A stretch of 39,063 bases of DNA, taken from the NCBI GenBank assembly GCA_003646815.1, contig QMLQ01000003.1:1-39063 (forward strand), written 5' to 3'. The position numbers were made by a program, and so were the translations under genes. The stretch's first letter is position 1; each line of letters begins with the position of its first letter. The notes under the pieces were generated by a model. It was not told the origin of the DNA, did not search any database, and worked only from the letters and a program-made list of their open reading frames with translations. Positions 15,963 through 24,255 of the stretch are shown here, piece by piece. The stretch is from Deltaproteobacteria bacterium (GTDB lineage Bacteria > Desulfobacterota > DSM-4660 > Desulfatiglandales > Desulfatiglandaceae).

Positions 15963-16710
15963 ATAACCCTATTGGAACTGTAATGATCGCCAAGGCGGCA
16001 GCCAGCCCGCGGGCCGCCGGGTAGCCGCTGTCAACAAACGGCAATGCCGCAGCGCACAATATCAGGAGAATCAAGAGGATACGCCTCAGCACTGGTCCGG
16101 CAGGCCATTTTCTACTGAGCCATATGCCTGTGCCTGCGGTCAGCCACCCGCCTCCGGCTCCCACGAGGACATCAACGGGCCAATGCACGCCGACCGTTAT
16201 GCGACTGAAACCCACCAGTGTGCCCAGGGCCAGGAAAAAGAGCCGCCACGGCCACTTCTCCAGCCTGAGTGCGACAATTCCCGCCATGGTAAAGGCCGTT
16301 GTCGCGTGACCGCTCGGAAAAGAGCCGTGTTTCAACATCGGGCCTATCACATGGAGCACTTCCGGGCCGAGGACCGCCGGCGGACGGGGCACATGGAGCC
16401 AGGCCTTCAGCGCATGCGACCAGACAAGAGAAAGCAGCCCTGCCAGAACGGCGCTCCATATGAGTTGATCATGAATTCGGGCGGCCGGCAACATGAGAGT
16501 GAGTGCCGTGAGCGTACCCCCCAGGAACGTTACGAGCTGCCAGACCACAGGCGATACTCTCCACCCTGCCTGATGAAGGGCAAGAAACAGCTGCCGGTTG
16601 CCTCCAGTCGTTTCTATGATGAGCGCCGCAGCAAGGAAGGCCGCGGCCGGAATCCAGCACCACCCGGAACCGACCCCTTCGGCAGGTAGATAGTTTGTCG
16701 AAGTTTTCAT
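15928..16710 (-). CDS. PAP2-superfamily membrane phosphatase
   Basis: This 260-aa polytopic membrane protein has all three PAP2 phosphatase motifs: KAWLHVPRP (KX6RP), PSGHATTA, and [13 protein letters not shown] (SRX5HX3D). Such enzymes remove phosphate from lipid phosphates: undecaprenyl-PP, phosphatidic acid or phosphatidylglycerol-P, or lipid A. Six or so hydrophobic helices are visible, with the active site expected on the periplasmic side. The substrate cannot be told from the motifs. It overlaps dedA at the 3' end and has a second PAP2 relative at 20262-20966. Confidence 0.9.
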   Translation of the reverse strand: MKTSTNYLPAEGVGSGWCWIPAAAFLAAALIIETTGGNRQLFLALHQAGWRVSPVVWQLVTFLGGTLTALTLMLPAARIHDQLIWSAVLAGLLSLVWSHALKAWLHVPRPPAVLGPEVLHVIGPMLKHGSFPSGHATTAFTMAGIVALRLEKWPWRLFFLALGTLVGFSRITVGVHWPVDVLVGAGGGWLTAGTGIWLSRKWPAGPVLRRILLILLILCAAALPFVDSGYPAARGLAAALAIITVPIGLFTLRVLWHEEA

Positions 16711-16966
16711 TTTTCATGACCTTCCGACGGACATATTGTGGAGTGCTCATTGGCCCTCTAACACATGAAGCCCTGCCCGTCAATGATGAAGGCACCGTGA
16801 ACTGACATATTGGCATGACAATAAATGAAAACCATTGACATTCAGGTGCTCTTGTGCACTCATAAAAGGAGATATAGCGCAAATGAAGGCCCAACGACAG
16901 GCACTTTTGGCGTGTATCTTGCAGAGAAAACCCATACTGCCATGACCAATGGCAAGAGAGAATAAC

Positions 16967-17575
16967 ATGAAAATATTATGTCCGCTTCACAATCATTTTC
17001 ACCTCAGTATTTCAGAGCGTTTGTCGGCCATCGTGCTGGTCTTTTTCGTTTTGCTTTGTCTTCCCATATCCCTCCATGCAGCACAATTCACGGTTGAGGA
17101 GGTTCTTGACGGAGACATGATCAGGGCAACGGGTCACGGCACGGAGATTACAGTACGGCTGGCGGGAATTGACGCCCCTGAACTCTGTCCTCAAGACAAC
17201 GACCTGGCGCAGCCATTCAGTGCCGAGGCAAAGCAATACCTTGAAAAACTTGTCCTCAACAAACGCGTTTCCCTCAGGAGTTATGGCGAGAAGAGATATG
17301 GAATCTTTTGGGGGGAGATTTTTCTGGGAAAAAAGAACATAAACCTTGAAATGATCAGGACCGGCTACGCCGAGGCCTACCGCGGCGAGTCGCCCAAGAA
17401 CCTTGATCTTGCCCCGTATTTTGAAACGGAAAAACAGGCAAGAGCAGCAAAAAAGGGAATTTGGGTGCAGGGGAAAAAGTATATAAGTCCCGTGGCATGG
17501 CGGAAGCGACAAAAGGCCAGGTGCTCCTTTGCTACCATCCTCTATAACTTATTGCGTCAGAAGGGGAAAAAGTGA
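16967..17575 (+). CDS. exported SNase-like (thermonuclease-fold) protein
   Basis: This 202-aa protein carries an N-terminal hydrophobic export signal (about residues 19-38, ending LHAAQ) and a staphylococcal-nuclease OB-fold domain. Metal and catalytic-site residues are seen as DGDMIRA (D48, D50) and VRLAGIDAPE (R64, D69, E72). The strand that normally reads YGR, carrying the second catalytic Arg, reads RYGIFWGEIF here, so that Arg is replaced by Ile113. The fold is kept but normal nuclease activity is doubtful. The start at 16967 has GAGAG upstream; an in-frame start at 16949 is also possible. It stands alone upstream of the sugar module. Confidence 0.82.
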   Translation: MKILCPLHNHFHLSISERLSAIVLVFFVLLCLPISLHAAQFTVEEVLDGDMIRATGHGTEITVRLAGIDAPELCPQDNDLAQPFSAEAKQYLEKLVLNKRVSLRSYGEKRYGIFWGEIFLGKKNINLEMIRTGYAEAYRGESPKNLDLAPYFETEKQARAAKKGIWVQGKKYISPVAWRKRQKARCSFATILYNLLRQKGKK

Positions 17576-17676
17576 TACGCTGTTTAGGAAAATCCCTGGT
17601 GATGAATAAGGCCTAGTGCTGCGCCTTCGAACAAGAATATCCAAAACCAGTTTTTTCTCCGGAAAGACACGCCATC

Positions 17677-18432
17677 ATGCCAGAAAAGAAGAAAATTCCC
17701 GACCTTTCCGTGGTCGTGCCGGTGCATAACGAGGCGGAAAACATTGATCCCCTGATCAGGGAGATCAGGAGCGCTCTCGACCCGGTTCTCCACTATGAAC
17801 TGATCTACGTTGACGATGGCAGTTCAGATGATACCTTGGCTCGTTTGAAACGGGTTGCGGCCGGATTTGAACGACTTCGCATTATGCGGCATGAAAACTG
17901 TTGCGGGCAAAGCACCGCCCTCTGGACTGGTGTTGCAGCGGCGCGGGGGGACTGGATCGCTACTCTGGACGGCGATGGACAAAATGATCCCTCAGACATC
18001 CTTCGCCTCAGGGATTTTCTTCTGAGCCCGGAAAGCCCTCCCGGCCTCACGCTCGTCTGTGGGCACCGCAAGAACAGGCAAGACACAGCCCTCAAGAAAC
18101 TGTCTTCACGCATTGCGAATGGGATACGCGCCAGGTTGCTGAAAGATGATACCCCTGATACGGGTTGCGGGCTGAAGCTTTTTTCAAAGGAAGCCTTTTT
18201 GCGGCTTCCTTATTTTGATCACATGCATCGGTTCCTTCCTGCCCTTATCCTTCGGAGCGGAGGGAAGGTCTGCTCGGTCACGGTAAACCACCGGCCACGA
18301 GTACGTGGTCAGTCTCACTACGGCGTGGGGAACCGTCTCTGGGTAGGAATAACAGATCTCCTTGGAGTCATATGGCTCCAGAGACGTATGCGACATCCTT
18401 CCATCATGGAGGAAAAACACCTTGAAAACTAG
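17677..18432 (+). CDS. family 2 glycosyltransferase (polyprenyl-phosphate sugar synthase type)
   Basis: This 251-aa enzyme resembles dolichol/undecaprenyl-phosphate mannose or aminoarabinose synthases (DPM1/ArnC type), which charge a polyprenyl phosphate with a sugar on the cytoplasmic side. Motifs include LSVVVPVHNEAENI, LIYVDDGSSDDTL, GDWIATLDGDGQNDPSDI (DGD metal site) and the late DTGCGLKLF...HRFLPALILRSG with RVRGQSHYG. No C-terminal membrane helices are present, unlike ArnC, so it is the short soluble type. It is followed directly by a LAB_N protein and a GT39 protein, a module expected to use the lipid-linked sugar in the periplasm. Confidence 0.9.
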   Translation: MPEKKKIPDLSVVVPVHNEAENIDPLIREIRSALDPVLHYELIYVDDGSSDDTLARLKRVAAGFERLRIMRHENCCGQSTALWTGVAAARGDWIATLDGDGQNDPSDILRLRDFLLSPESPPGLTLVCGHRKNRQDTALKKLSSRIANGIRARLLKDDTPDTGCGLKLFSKEAFLRLPYFDHMHRFLPALILRSGGKVCSVTVNHRPRVRGQSHYGVGNRLWVGITDLLGVIWLQRRMRHPSIMEEKHLEN

Positions 18433-18718
18433 TATGATCTGGCTCATTGTCGGCTTTGCCGGACAGGCCCTGTTTTCCATGCGCTTTCTTATCCAGTGGC
18501 TTTACAGTGAAAAAAAGAAAAGAAGTGTTATTCCCCTTGCGTTTTGGTATTTCAGCCTCGCAGGGGGGATTACCCTCCTCTCTTATGCCATTTTCAGAAA
18601 AGACCCGGTGTTCATTGTGGGCCAGGCCACCGGTGTTTTCATTTATACACGCAACCTCCAACTTATCGCACGGGAACGGAGGGAAAAAGCCGGCTTGAAA
18701 CAAGAGGAGGGCAGGTGA
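18422..18718 (+). CDS. lipid-A-disaccharide synthase N-terminal-domain (LAB_N) membrane protein
   Basis: This small membrane protein of about 98 aa has three hydrophobic helices and the LAB_N signatures GFAGQALFSMRFLIQWLYSEKKKRSVIPLAFWYFS and GQ..GVFIYTRNL. The domain is fused to LpxB in some bacteria but often stands alone beside a DPM1-like GT2 and a GT39, as here. Its role is not settled, but it may help move or present lipid-linked sugars. The ribosome site GGAGG (18408-18412) is nine bases before TTG at 18422 and too far from the ATG at 18434, so I prefer TTG; the ATG would give 94 aa. It overlaps both neighbours. Confidence 0.85.
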   Translation: MKTSMIWLIVGFAGQALFSMRFLIQWLYSEKKKRSVIPLAFWYFSLAGGITLLSYAIFRKDPVFIVGQATGVFIYTRNLQLIARERREKAGLKQEEGR

Positions 18719-20256
18719 CTGAGGCCTCCCGGGATTTTCAACGTCACATTGATTGGGACCGCTGGTTCTGGATAGGCATCCTCATGGTTTTCCTGTTCAG
18801 AGCACTCTATACTGCCTTTTTTCCCTATGACCTTACCGGCGACGAGACCTACTACTGGGATTGGGGTCGCCACCCTGACTGGGGTTATTTCAGCAAACCC
18901 CCCCTCATCGGCTGGCTCATGGCCCTGGCCGGCTGGGCCGGTCGAAACACTGTTTTCGGGATCAGGATCTTTGCCCTGCTCCTGGGAACCGGGACATTGA
19001 TCTTTCTATTTCTGCTCGGCCGCAGGATGTACGGGCCGAAAACCGCCTTCTGGGGTGTGACTGCCATGGCTGCATGTCCCGGTAACGCGGCACTAAACCT
19101 GCTCTTGACCATCGACGCCCCCCTCCTTTTATTCTGGAGCGCTTCACTTTATTTTTTTTGGCAATTTCTCACAGCAGGGAAACGGAGCGGTGCCTGGGGC
19201 ATCGCCTTGATCTTTTCCCTTGGGCTTGGCTCCTTGAGTAAACAGATGGCCCTGGTCTTTTTCCCATGCGGATTCCTGTTTCTTGCCACATCGTCCCAGC
19301 ATCGACATCTCCTCAAGGGACCCTGGATCTGGCTCGGCAGTCTGGCCGCCCTCCTTTTCCTTCTCCCCCCCCTCTACTGGAATGCACAGCACAACTGGAT
19401 TACCTTTCACCATACAGCCCATCACTTCCCTTCTTCTGCTCCGGGTCTCGCAGGGTTTCTGACACACCCCGCAGCGTTCATCGGCACCCAACTGTTCATC
19501 ATCTCTCCAGTTACCTGGGTCTTGCTTATGGCCCTCTCGATCACTATTCTATTCTCCCTGTTCAAGCTGGAAAGCAAAGAGCGTTTCCTTTTCATCTTTG
19601 GCGGCCTGCCTCTTGCCGCCGTCCTGCTCATGACCCTCCGTCAGAAGGTCAACGGGAACTGGCCTGCAGCCTTTTATCCCTCCGGAATCCTTCTCCTGGC
19701 CGCATGGGCCACGGGAAGCACAACGATCAAGACCCGAATTGATCGATGGAAAAAGGCTTTCACGCCGGGCATTGCCATCGGAACCCTGCTGGCGCTCTTC
19801 GCCTATGCGCTTCCCCTTGTGGTAAAAGCAACGGACCTTCAGGGAAGCCGGATTGATCCCCTCGTTCGACTGGAAGGATGGTCAGGCTTCGCTGGGAAGG
19901 TGGCCGCAATCCAAACAACCTTTCCACACCCTCAAGAGACGTTCGTGATGACCGTAGGCCACCGGTATCTCACCAGTGAGCTTGCCTTTTATTTGCCGCA
20001 GCAGCCGCAGGTTTACCGCTGGGCTGAAAAAGGCAAAATACAGTCCCAATATGAGCTGTGGGGAGGCCCCAGCGGAAAAGCCGGCTGGGACGGTCTCATT
20101 GTCGTCAAGGGAAACGTTTCAGGCCTCCCTCGTCGTCTCGCGGAAAGGTTCCAAGATGTCAGGAGGTTGCAGGTCATCACAAGGGATCTTGGATCAGGAA
20201 AAAGCAGGGAATTCACACTGTTTCGGGGAACAGGCTGGAAAGAAAAGACGACTTAG
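18715..20256 (+). CDS. GT39/ArnT-like membrane glycosyltransferase
   Basis: This 513-aa polytopic membrane protein is of the ArnT/PMT_2 class. These use a polyprenyl-phosphate sugar to glycosylate lipid A or another envelope acceptor on the periplasmic side. The first loop holds the family acidic motif DLTGDETYYWDWGRHPDWGY followed by FSKPPLIGWL. About a dozen hydrophobic segments follow, and then a periplasmic C-terminal region. The start is GTG at 18715 with GAGGAGG upstream, overlapping the previous stop (GTGA). The upstream GT2 is its likely sugar-donor maker. It ends five bases before the convergent PAP2 gene. The exact sugar and acceptor are unknown. Confidence 0.9.
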   Translation: MTEASRDFQRHIDWDRWFWIGILMVFLFRALYTAFFPYDLTGDETYYWDWGRHPDWGYFSKPPLIGWLMALAGWAGRNTVFGIRIFALLLGTGTLIFLFLLGRRMYGPKTAFWGVTAMAACPGNAALNLLLTIDAPLLLFWSASLYFFWQFLTAGKRSGAWGIALIFSLGLGSLSKQMALVFFPCGFLFLATSSQHRHLLKGPWIWLGSLAALLFLLPPLYWNAQHNWITFHHTAHHFPSSAPGLAGFLTHPAAFIGTQLFIISPVTWVLLMALSITILFSLFKLESKERFLFIFGGLPLAAVLLMTLRQKVNGNWPAAFYPSGILLLAAWATGSTTIKTRIDRWKKAFTPGIAIGTLLALFAYALPLVVKATDLQGSRIDPLVRLEGWSGFAGKVAAIQTTFPHPQETFVMTVGHRYLTSELAFYLPQQPQVYRWAEKGKIQSQYELWGGPSGKAGWDGLIVVKGNVSGLPRRLAERFQDVRRLQVITRDLGSGKSREFTLFRGTGWKEKTT

Positions 20257-20261
20257 GGCAG

Positions 20262-20966
20262 TCAACTTTCATCCTTCGGGCCGGACTCTTGGAATGCGGT
20301 TCCCCTATCAAACCTGAAGAAACAAGCGAGCACCAGGCCCGTGAGATAGGTAACCCCCCCCGACCACACGACATCGCTCGGAAAATGGGCCCCCTGGACC
20401 ATCCTGGCCGCGCCCATAAAAAGCCCGTACGTGATTCCCAGCAAAAGAAAAAAGACGGCCCATTTTTTCCGGCTTTTCCGTAAGAAAAAAAAAGGCGTAA
20501 ACAGGTAAAAAGCGACTGACGCATGGCCGGAAGGAAATGATTTTCCCTCCCCTGAAATACCCTTCTGCCAGACCGGAAGGTACTTCTGCGTGCCTCCCAA
20601 TTCCAGGATCTGCCTGGGGCGCGGTCTCCCCCAGTTGTGCTTGAAGGCCGTGTTAACGATCAGGCCCGGTCCCAGGACCATGACAAGGCCCAGGAACAAC
20701 GCGGCTTTGCGGTATTTCATGGCCTTGTGATAGAAAAAGCCGCAGACAAAGAGGATAAGCCCGACAGACGCAAGAGCGAGCCCCGCAATGTTCCCGTAAT
20801 GGTACAAGAAAATCCAGGGGTTCGCGTATCTCAGAAACCAACCCTTGTCCGGGGAATAAAAAAGGCTTTCAATTGCAATATCCAGGTTGGTCACCCGGAA
20901 AATGACGGTCAAAATCCCCAGGATCAAACCCGGAATCAAAAAATCTATCAGAACTCCTTTTCTCAT
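20262..20966 (-). CDS. PAP2-superfamily membrane phosphatase (lipid A phosphatase-like)
   Basis: This 234-aa membrane protein has the PAP2 motifs KHNWGRPRP (KX6RP), FPSGHASV and ARMVQGAHFPSDV (R..H...D), within about six hydrophobic segments. The loop GRPRPRQILELGGTQKYLPVW resembles LpxE/LpxF-type lipid A phosphatases more than the general PAP2 pattern. That and its place next to the GT39 module favour lipid A or lipid-linked sugar work; this is inference. AAGAGG lies before the ATG, and the full palindromic element starts only 11 bases upstream, so its promoter lies inside or beyond the element. Confidence 0.9.
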   Translation of the reverse strand: MRKGVLIDFLIPGLILGILTVIFRVTNLDIAIESLFYSPDKGWFLRYANPWIFLYHYGNIAGLALASVGLILFVCGFFYHKAMKYRKAALFLGLVMVLGPGLIVNTAFKHNWGRPRPRQILELGGTQKYLPVWQKGISGEGKSFPSGHASVAFYLFTPFFFLRKSRKKWAVFFLLLGITYGLFMGAARMVQGAHFPSDVVWSGGVTYLTGLVLACFFRFDRGTAFQESGPKDES

Positions 20967-20976
20967 CGAACCTCTT

Positions 20977-21159
20977 TAGCCCGCTTTTCTCACGGGCCTT
21001 CGTAGCGAGGTGGTGGAGAGTCCCTTGGATACAAGGCGCGCGAAGGAAAATGGATGAAGGCGTACTGGCAGTACGTCAAAGTCATTTTTCAAGCGCAACG
21101 CAGTAGCCATGAGGCTATCCACCACCACAGTAGATTGCCCGTGAGAAATGCGGGTTAGC
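20977..21159. repeat. full-length palindromic (MITE/REP-like) element
   Basis: This 183-base element is built as an imperfect hairpin. Its outer arms (20977-20997 and 21137-21157) match in 19 of 21 positions. Inner paired pieces are GTGGTGGA (21010-21017) with TCCACCAC (21118-21125). The centre is a perfect small hairpin CGTACT-GGC-AGTACG (21061-21075). Each arm also has its own GC stem (CCCG...CGGG). It has no coding capacity. Fragments occur at three other places in the window, so it is a dispersed family. It looks like a non-autonomous mobile element or a REP pair. Confidence 0.88.
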
Positions 21160-21333
21160 TTCTTCCTTTTTGCTCTTCAATCCCCTTGAATGAGATCTGG
21201 CTGAAGTGTATGAGCCTTCTCTCCACGATGTCAAGAAAAACGGAGTTCTCGGAATCCTTGAAAAAGATTGAGCGTACGCTCGCTTCATGCTATGGTGCCC
21301 ACAAAAACCAGCGCAAGAAAGGAATGGCACAAC

Positions 21334-21927
21334 ATGGTTCATCAGGCAATAGAACGCGTACACGCGTTGTTCAACAATAAGACCCTTCGGAAGTCTTTTC
21401 TAAAAATCCGCATTCCACTTTTTCTCCTTGCCCTGGTGCTCCTGGTGCCGAACATTGATTCCGGACTCTTCCTTTTCGGGTTTCTGATCACCCTTTTCGG
21501 GTCCTTGTTCCAGTCCTGGTGTTTCGGTTCACTGGATAAAAACAAATCCCTTGCAATTCAAGGCCCGTACGCGCTGGCCAGGAATCCCATGTACCTGGGC
21601 CGTTTTTTCCTCCTTTTCGGGTGCCTTTTTCTCCTGGGCAATGTCTGGATTTTACTGGTATTTACCGTTCTCTATTACTTCTACATGGCCAACCGGGTAA
21701 AACGCGAGGAAGAGCATCTGAAAGGAATATTTGGGCAGGATTACGAGGCCTATTGCCGGGACGTGAGCCGTTTCGTCCCCACATTGAAGGGAAAGTACCT
21801 AAAAAATATATGGTTTTTCAAATGGGACCTTTTCTTTCAAAATCATGGCCACTGGAATTTCCTTGCCGTTCTGGCAAGTTACGCGGTTTTTTGGCTTTTC
21901 ACCTTCGTTTTTCTCAAATCCCCGTAA
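21334..21927 (+). CDS. ICMT/PEMT-like membrane methyltransferase
   Basis: This 197-aa membrane protein resembles the isoprenylcysteine carboxyl methyltransferase/phospholipid methyltransferase family. The SAM-binding signature QGPYALARNPMYLGRF (about residues 75-90) is followed by helices and then REEEHLKGIFGQDYEAYCRDVSRFVP, the second family motif. The natural substrate in bacteria is mostly unknown and may be a lipid or small amphiphile. The ATG at 21334, with AAAGGA about nine bases upstream, is preferred; the frame is open back to 21268. It stands upstream of htrA by about 200 bases. Confidence 0.83.
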   Translation: MVHQAIERVHALFNNKTLRKSFLKIRIPLFLLALVLLVPNIDSGLFLFGFLITLFGSLFQSWCFGSLDKNKSLAIQGPYALARNPMYLGRFFLLFGCLFLLGNVWILLVFTVLYYFYMANRVKREEEHLKGIFGQDYEAYCRDVSRFVPTLKGKYLKNIWFFKWDLFFQNHGHWNFLAVLASYAVFWLFTFVFLKSP

Positions 21928-22126
21928 TGTTCATCACATCAACATGGGTCCTCTTCTCCAGGCCATTTTAGGCTACTCCCAGGTCCTTTTAAGGGTACTC
22001 GAGAAATGGGAAACGCTCAATCCTTTCAAAATTGTAACCTTCTTGAAATCTCCGCGAAATAAACCCATATTATTCTATTCCATCACAGACAAAACATGGT
22101 ATCCTTTGTTCAAGAGGAGGCTTTTC

Positions 22127-23566
22127 ATGATGAAGAATAAATTTAACCGCCATTCAGTTGAGCTTGTTTCACGGCGGCTTCTAGCCGCAGTGTTTTTCAT
22201 TGTTCTTTTCTCCACACTCATTCAAATAGAGGGCACTGCCAAGGCCGTGGATCTTACAACGGCCATTCGACAAATCGCCAAACAGAATATCCCTGCGGTT
22301 GTGCACATAGAAGTGACCCAGCGCCAGGAAATAGCAAATCCTTTTCTGCCCTTTGACAACAGCCCCTTTTTTCGTTTCTTTTTTGACGTGCCCGGCATGC
22401 CCCGCAAGTTCCAGCGCGAGCTCAAGGGCCTCGGCACCGGCATGCTCATGAATGACAAGGGCTATATCCTTACCAACAATCACGTGGTCGGCGGTGCCAC
22501 GGAAATCAGCGTACTCCTTGCAGACGGAAGCAAGTATGATGCAAAGCTCATTGGCGCGGATCCCAAGACAGACCTCGCCGTCATAAAAATATCCTCCCCA
22601 TCGTCCCTTCCGCACGTTACGTTCGGCGATTCCGACAAAATGGAGGTGGGAGACTGGGTTATTGCCATTGGCCATCCAAGAGGATTGGACCAGACCGTCA
22701 CCCAGGGCATTATAAGCGCCAAACACCGAAGGGGGATCACCGATCCCAGCAGTTACCAGGATTTTCTTCAGACAGATGCAGCCATTAATCCGGGAAACAG
22801 CGGTGGCCCCCTGCTGAACCTGAAAGGCGAGGTCATCGGCGTGAACGCCGCCATTGTCTCCCAGTCGGGTGGATTTGAGGGCATCGGCTTTGCCATCCCA
22901 AGCAACATGGCCATTTACGTGGCCAAGAGCCTGATCGCGAATGGCAAAGTAGCCCGCGGCTGGCTGGGAGTAAGCACCCAGGACCTCACGCCGGAACTCG
23001 CAAAATCCTTTGGATTACCATCACCCAGGGGTGCGCTCGTGGCCGACGTGGTAAAGGGAAGCCCTGCGGAAAAGGCAGGGATCCGCCGGGGAGATGTTAT
23101 TATCGACTATCGGGGCAAACCAATTCCTGACGGGAGCAGCCTCAGGAACCAAGTGGCCACCAGTCCCATTAAAGGGAGAGTGGATATCACCATCATACGG
23201 AATGGAAAACGGCTGAAAATCCCGGTCAAGATAGGAAATCTGGAGCAGGCGATCCGCAGGCAGGCCTCTTCCCTCAAGGCCCGACTCGGAATTAATGCGG
23301 CTCCCTTGAAATCAAAGATCGCCCGGAAATTTGGGCTCAATAGAAGAAAAGGCGTCGTTATCACGTGGGTTGACCCATCAGGGCCCCTTGGCGAACAGGG
23401 CTTTGAAGTGGGTGACCTGATCCTGGAAATAGACGGGCGGTCGGTCAAGGGTCTCGAGGGGCTTATGAACCTGGTCAGGCGCTTACGGCCACACCAGCGA
23501 CTGACGCTTCTCGCCCTGGATCATCGAACGGGCAGAACCGGGTATGTGCAAATCAGGGTGCGATAG
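22127..23566 (+). CDS. periplasmic serine protease DegP/HtrA family
   Basis: This 479-aa exported protease degrades or refolds damaged envelope proteins. An N-terminal signal/anchor (about residues 17-40) precedes the trypsin-like domain with the full triad H119 (TNNHVV), D149 (KTDLAVIK) and S225 (GNSGGPL). Two PDZ domains follow (about 265-360 and 380-475), with GWLGVSTQ and a second GVVITWVDPSGPLGEQGFEVGDLILEI. GAGGAGG lies seven bases before the ATG at 22127. It is 11 bases upstream of a two-component system, which suggests that the system senses envelope stress and controls htrA. Confidence 0.95.
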   Translation: MMKNKFNRHSVELVSRRLLAAVFFIVLFSTLIQIEGTAKAVDLTTAIRQIAKQNIPAVVHIEVTQRQEIANPFLPFDNSPFFRFFFDVPGMPRKFQRELKGLGTGMLMNDKGYILTNNHVVGGATEISVLLADGSKYDAKLIGADPKTDLAVIKISSPSSLPHVTFGDSDKMEVGDWVIAIGHPRGLDQTVTQGIISAKHRRGITDPSSYQDFLQTDAAINPGNSGGPLLNLKGEVIGVNAAIVSQSGGFEGIGFAIPSNMAIYVAKSLIANGKVARGWLGVSTQDLTPELAKSFGLPSPRGALVADVVKGSPAEKAGIRRGDVIIDYRGKPIPDGSSLRNQVATSPIKGRVDITIIRNGKRLKIPVKIGNLEQAIRRQASSLKARLGINAAPLKSKIARKFGLNRRKGVVITWVDPSGPLGEQGFEVGDLILEIDGRSVKGLEGLMNLVRRLRPHQRLTLLALDHRTGRTGYVQIRVR

Positions 23567-23577
23567 GGGGATGCATC

Positions 23578-24255
23578 ATGAAAATCCTGTTGGTGGAAGA
23601 TGATCTGGAAATTGCCGGTTTCGTGGCCAAGGGCCTCAAAGAGTCTGGCTTTGCCACTGATCATGCCGCTGATGGCGTGCAGGGCCTTGATCTGGCACTC
23701 GGGGAAAACTACGACGCGATTATCGTTGATATCATGCTCCCACGGTTGGACGGCCTGAGCCTGATCCGTGAGCTGCGGAAAAAGAATACGAGGGTGCCTA
23801 TTATTATTCTGAGCGCCAGGCGTTCCGTGGACGACAAAGTCAAGGGCCTGATGACCGGTAGTGATGATTACCTCACCAAGCCGTTCGCATTTGCAGAACT
23901 CCTGGCCCGAATCCAGGCCGCCATCAGGAGAAACAGTACATCAGAGGACCCGGTTCGCCTGGAAACAGGCGACCTGAGTCTGAACCTTGTCACGCGGGAG
24001 GTGAAAAGGGGCGAGGTGAATATCGATTTGCAGCCCAGGGAGTTTGCGCTCCTTGAATACCTCATGCGAAACGAAGGAAGAATCCTTACAAGGACCATGA
24101 TCTTGGAGCACATCTGGGATTACCACTTCGACCCCCAAACAAATGTGGTAGATGTACTCCTGTGCCGTTTGAGAAACAAGGTGGACAGGGACTTCGACGA
24201 GAAATTGATACATACCATCCGTGGCGTCGGCTATGTTCTTAAAAGACCTTCATAA
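23578..24255 (+). CDS. OmpR/PhoB-family response regulator
   Basis: This 225-aa two-domain regulator has a receiver with acidic pocket D8/D9, phospho-acceptor D51 (VDIMLPRLDG) and K101 (TKPF). A winged-helix DNA-binding domain follows (about residues 128-222), with LQPREFALLEYLMRN, LTRTMILEHIWDYHFDPQTNVVDVLLCRLRNKVD and IRGVGYVLK. The pattern is closest to CusR/CopR-type regulators. It follows htrA by 11 bases, and its end overlaps the kinase gene. Its likely targets are this operon and other envelope genes. Confidence 0.94.
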   Translation: MKILLVEDDLEIAGFVAKGLKESGFATDHAADGVQGLDLALGENYDAIIVDIMLPRLDGLSLIRELRKKNTRVPIIILSARRSVDDKVKGLMTGSDDYLTKPFAFAELLARIQAAIRRNSTSEDPVRLETGDLSLNLVTREVKRGEVNIDLQPREFALLEYLMRNEGRILTRTMILEHIWDYHFDPQTNVVDVLLCRLRNKVDRDFDEKLIHTIRGVGYVLKRPS

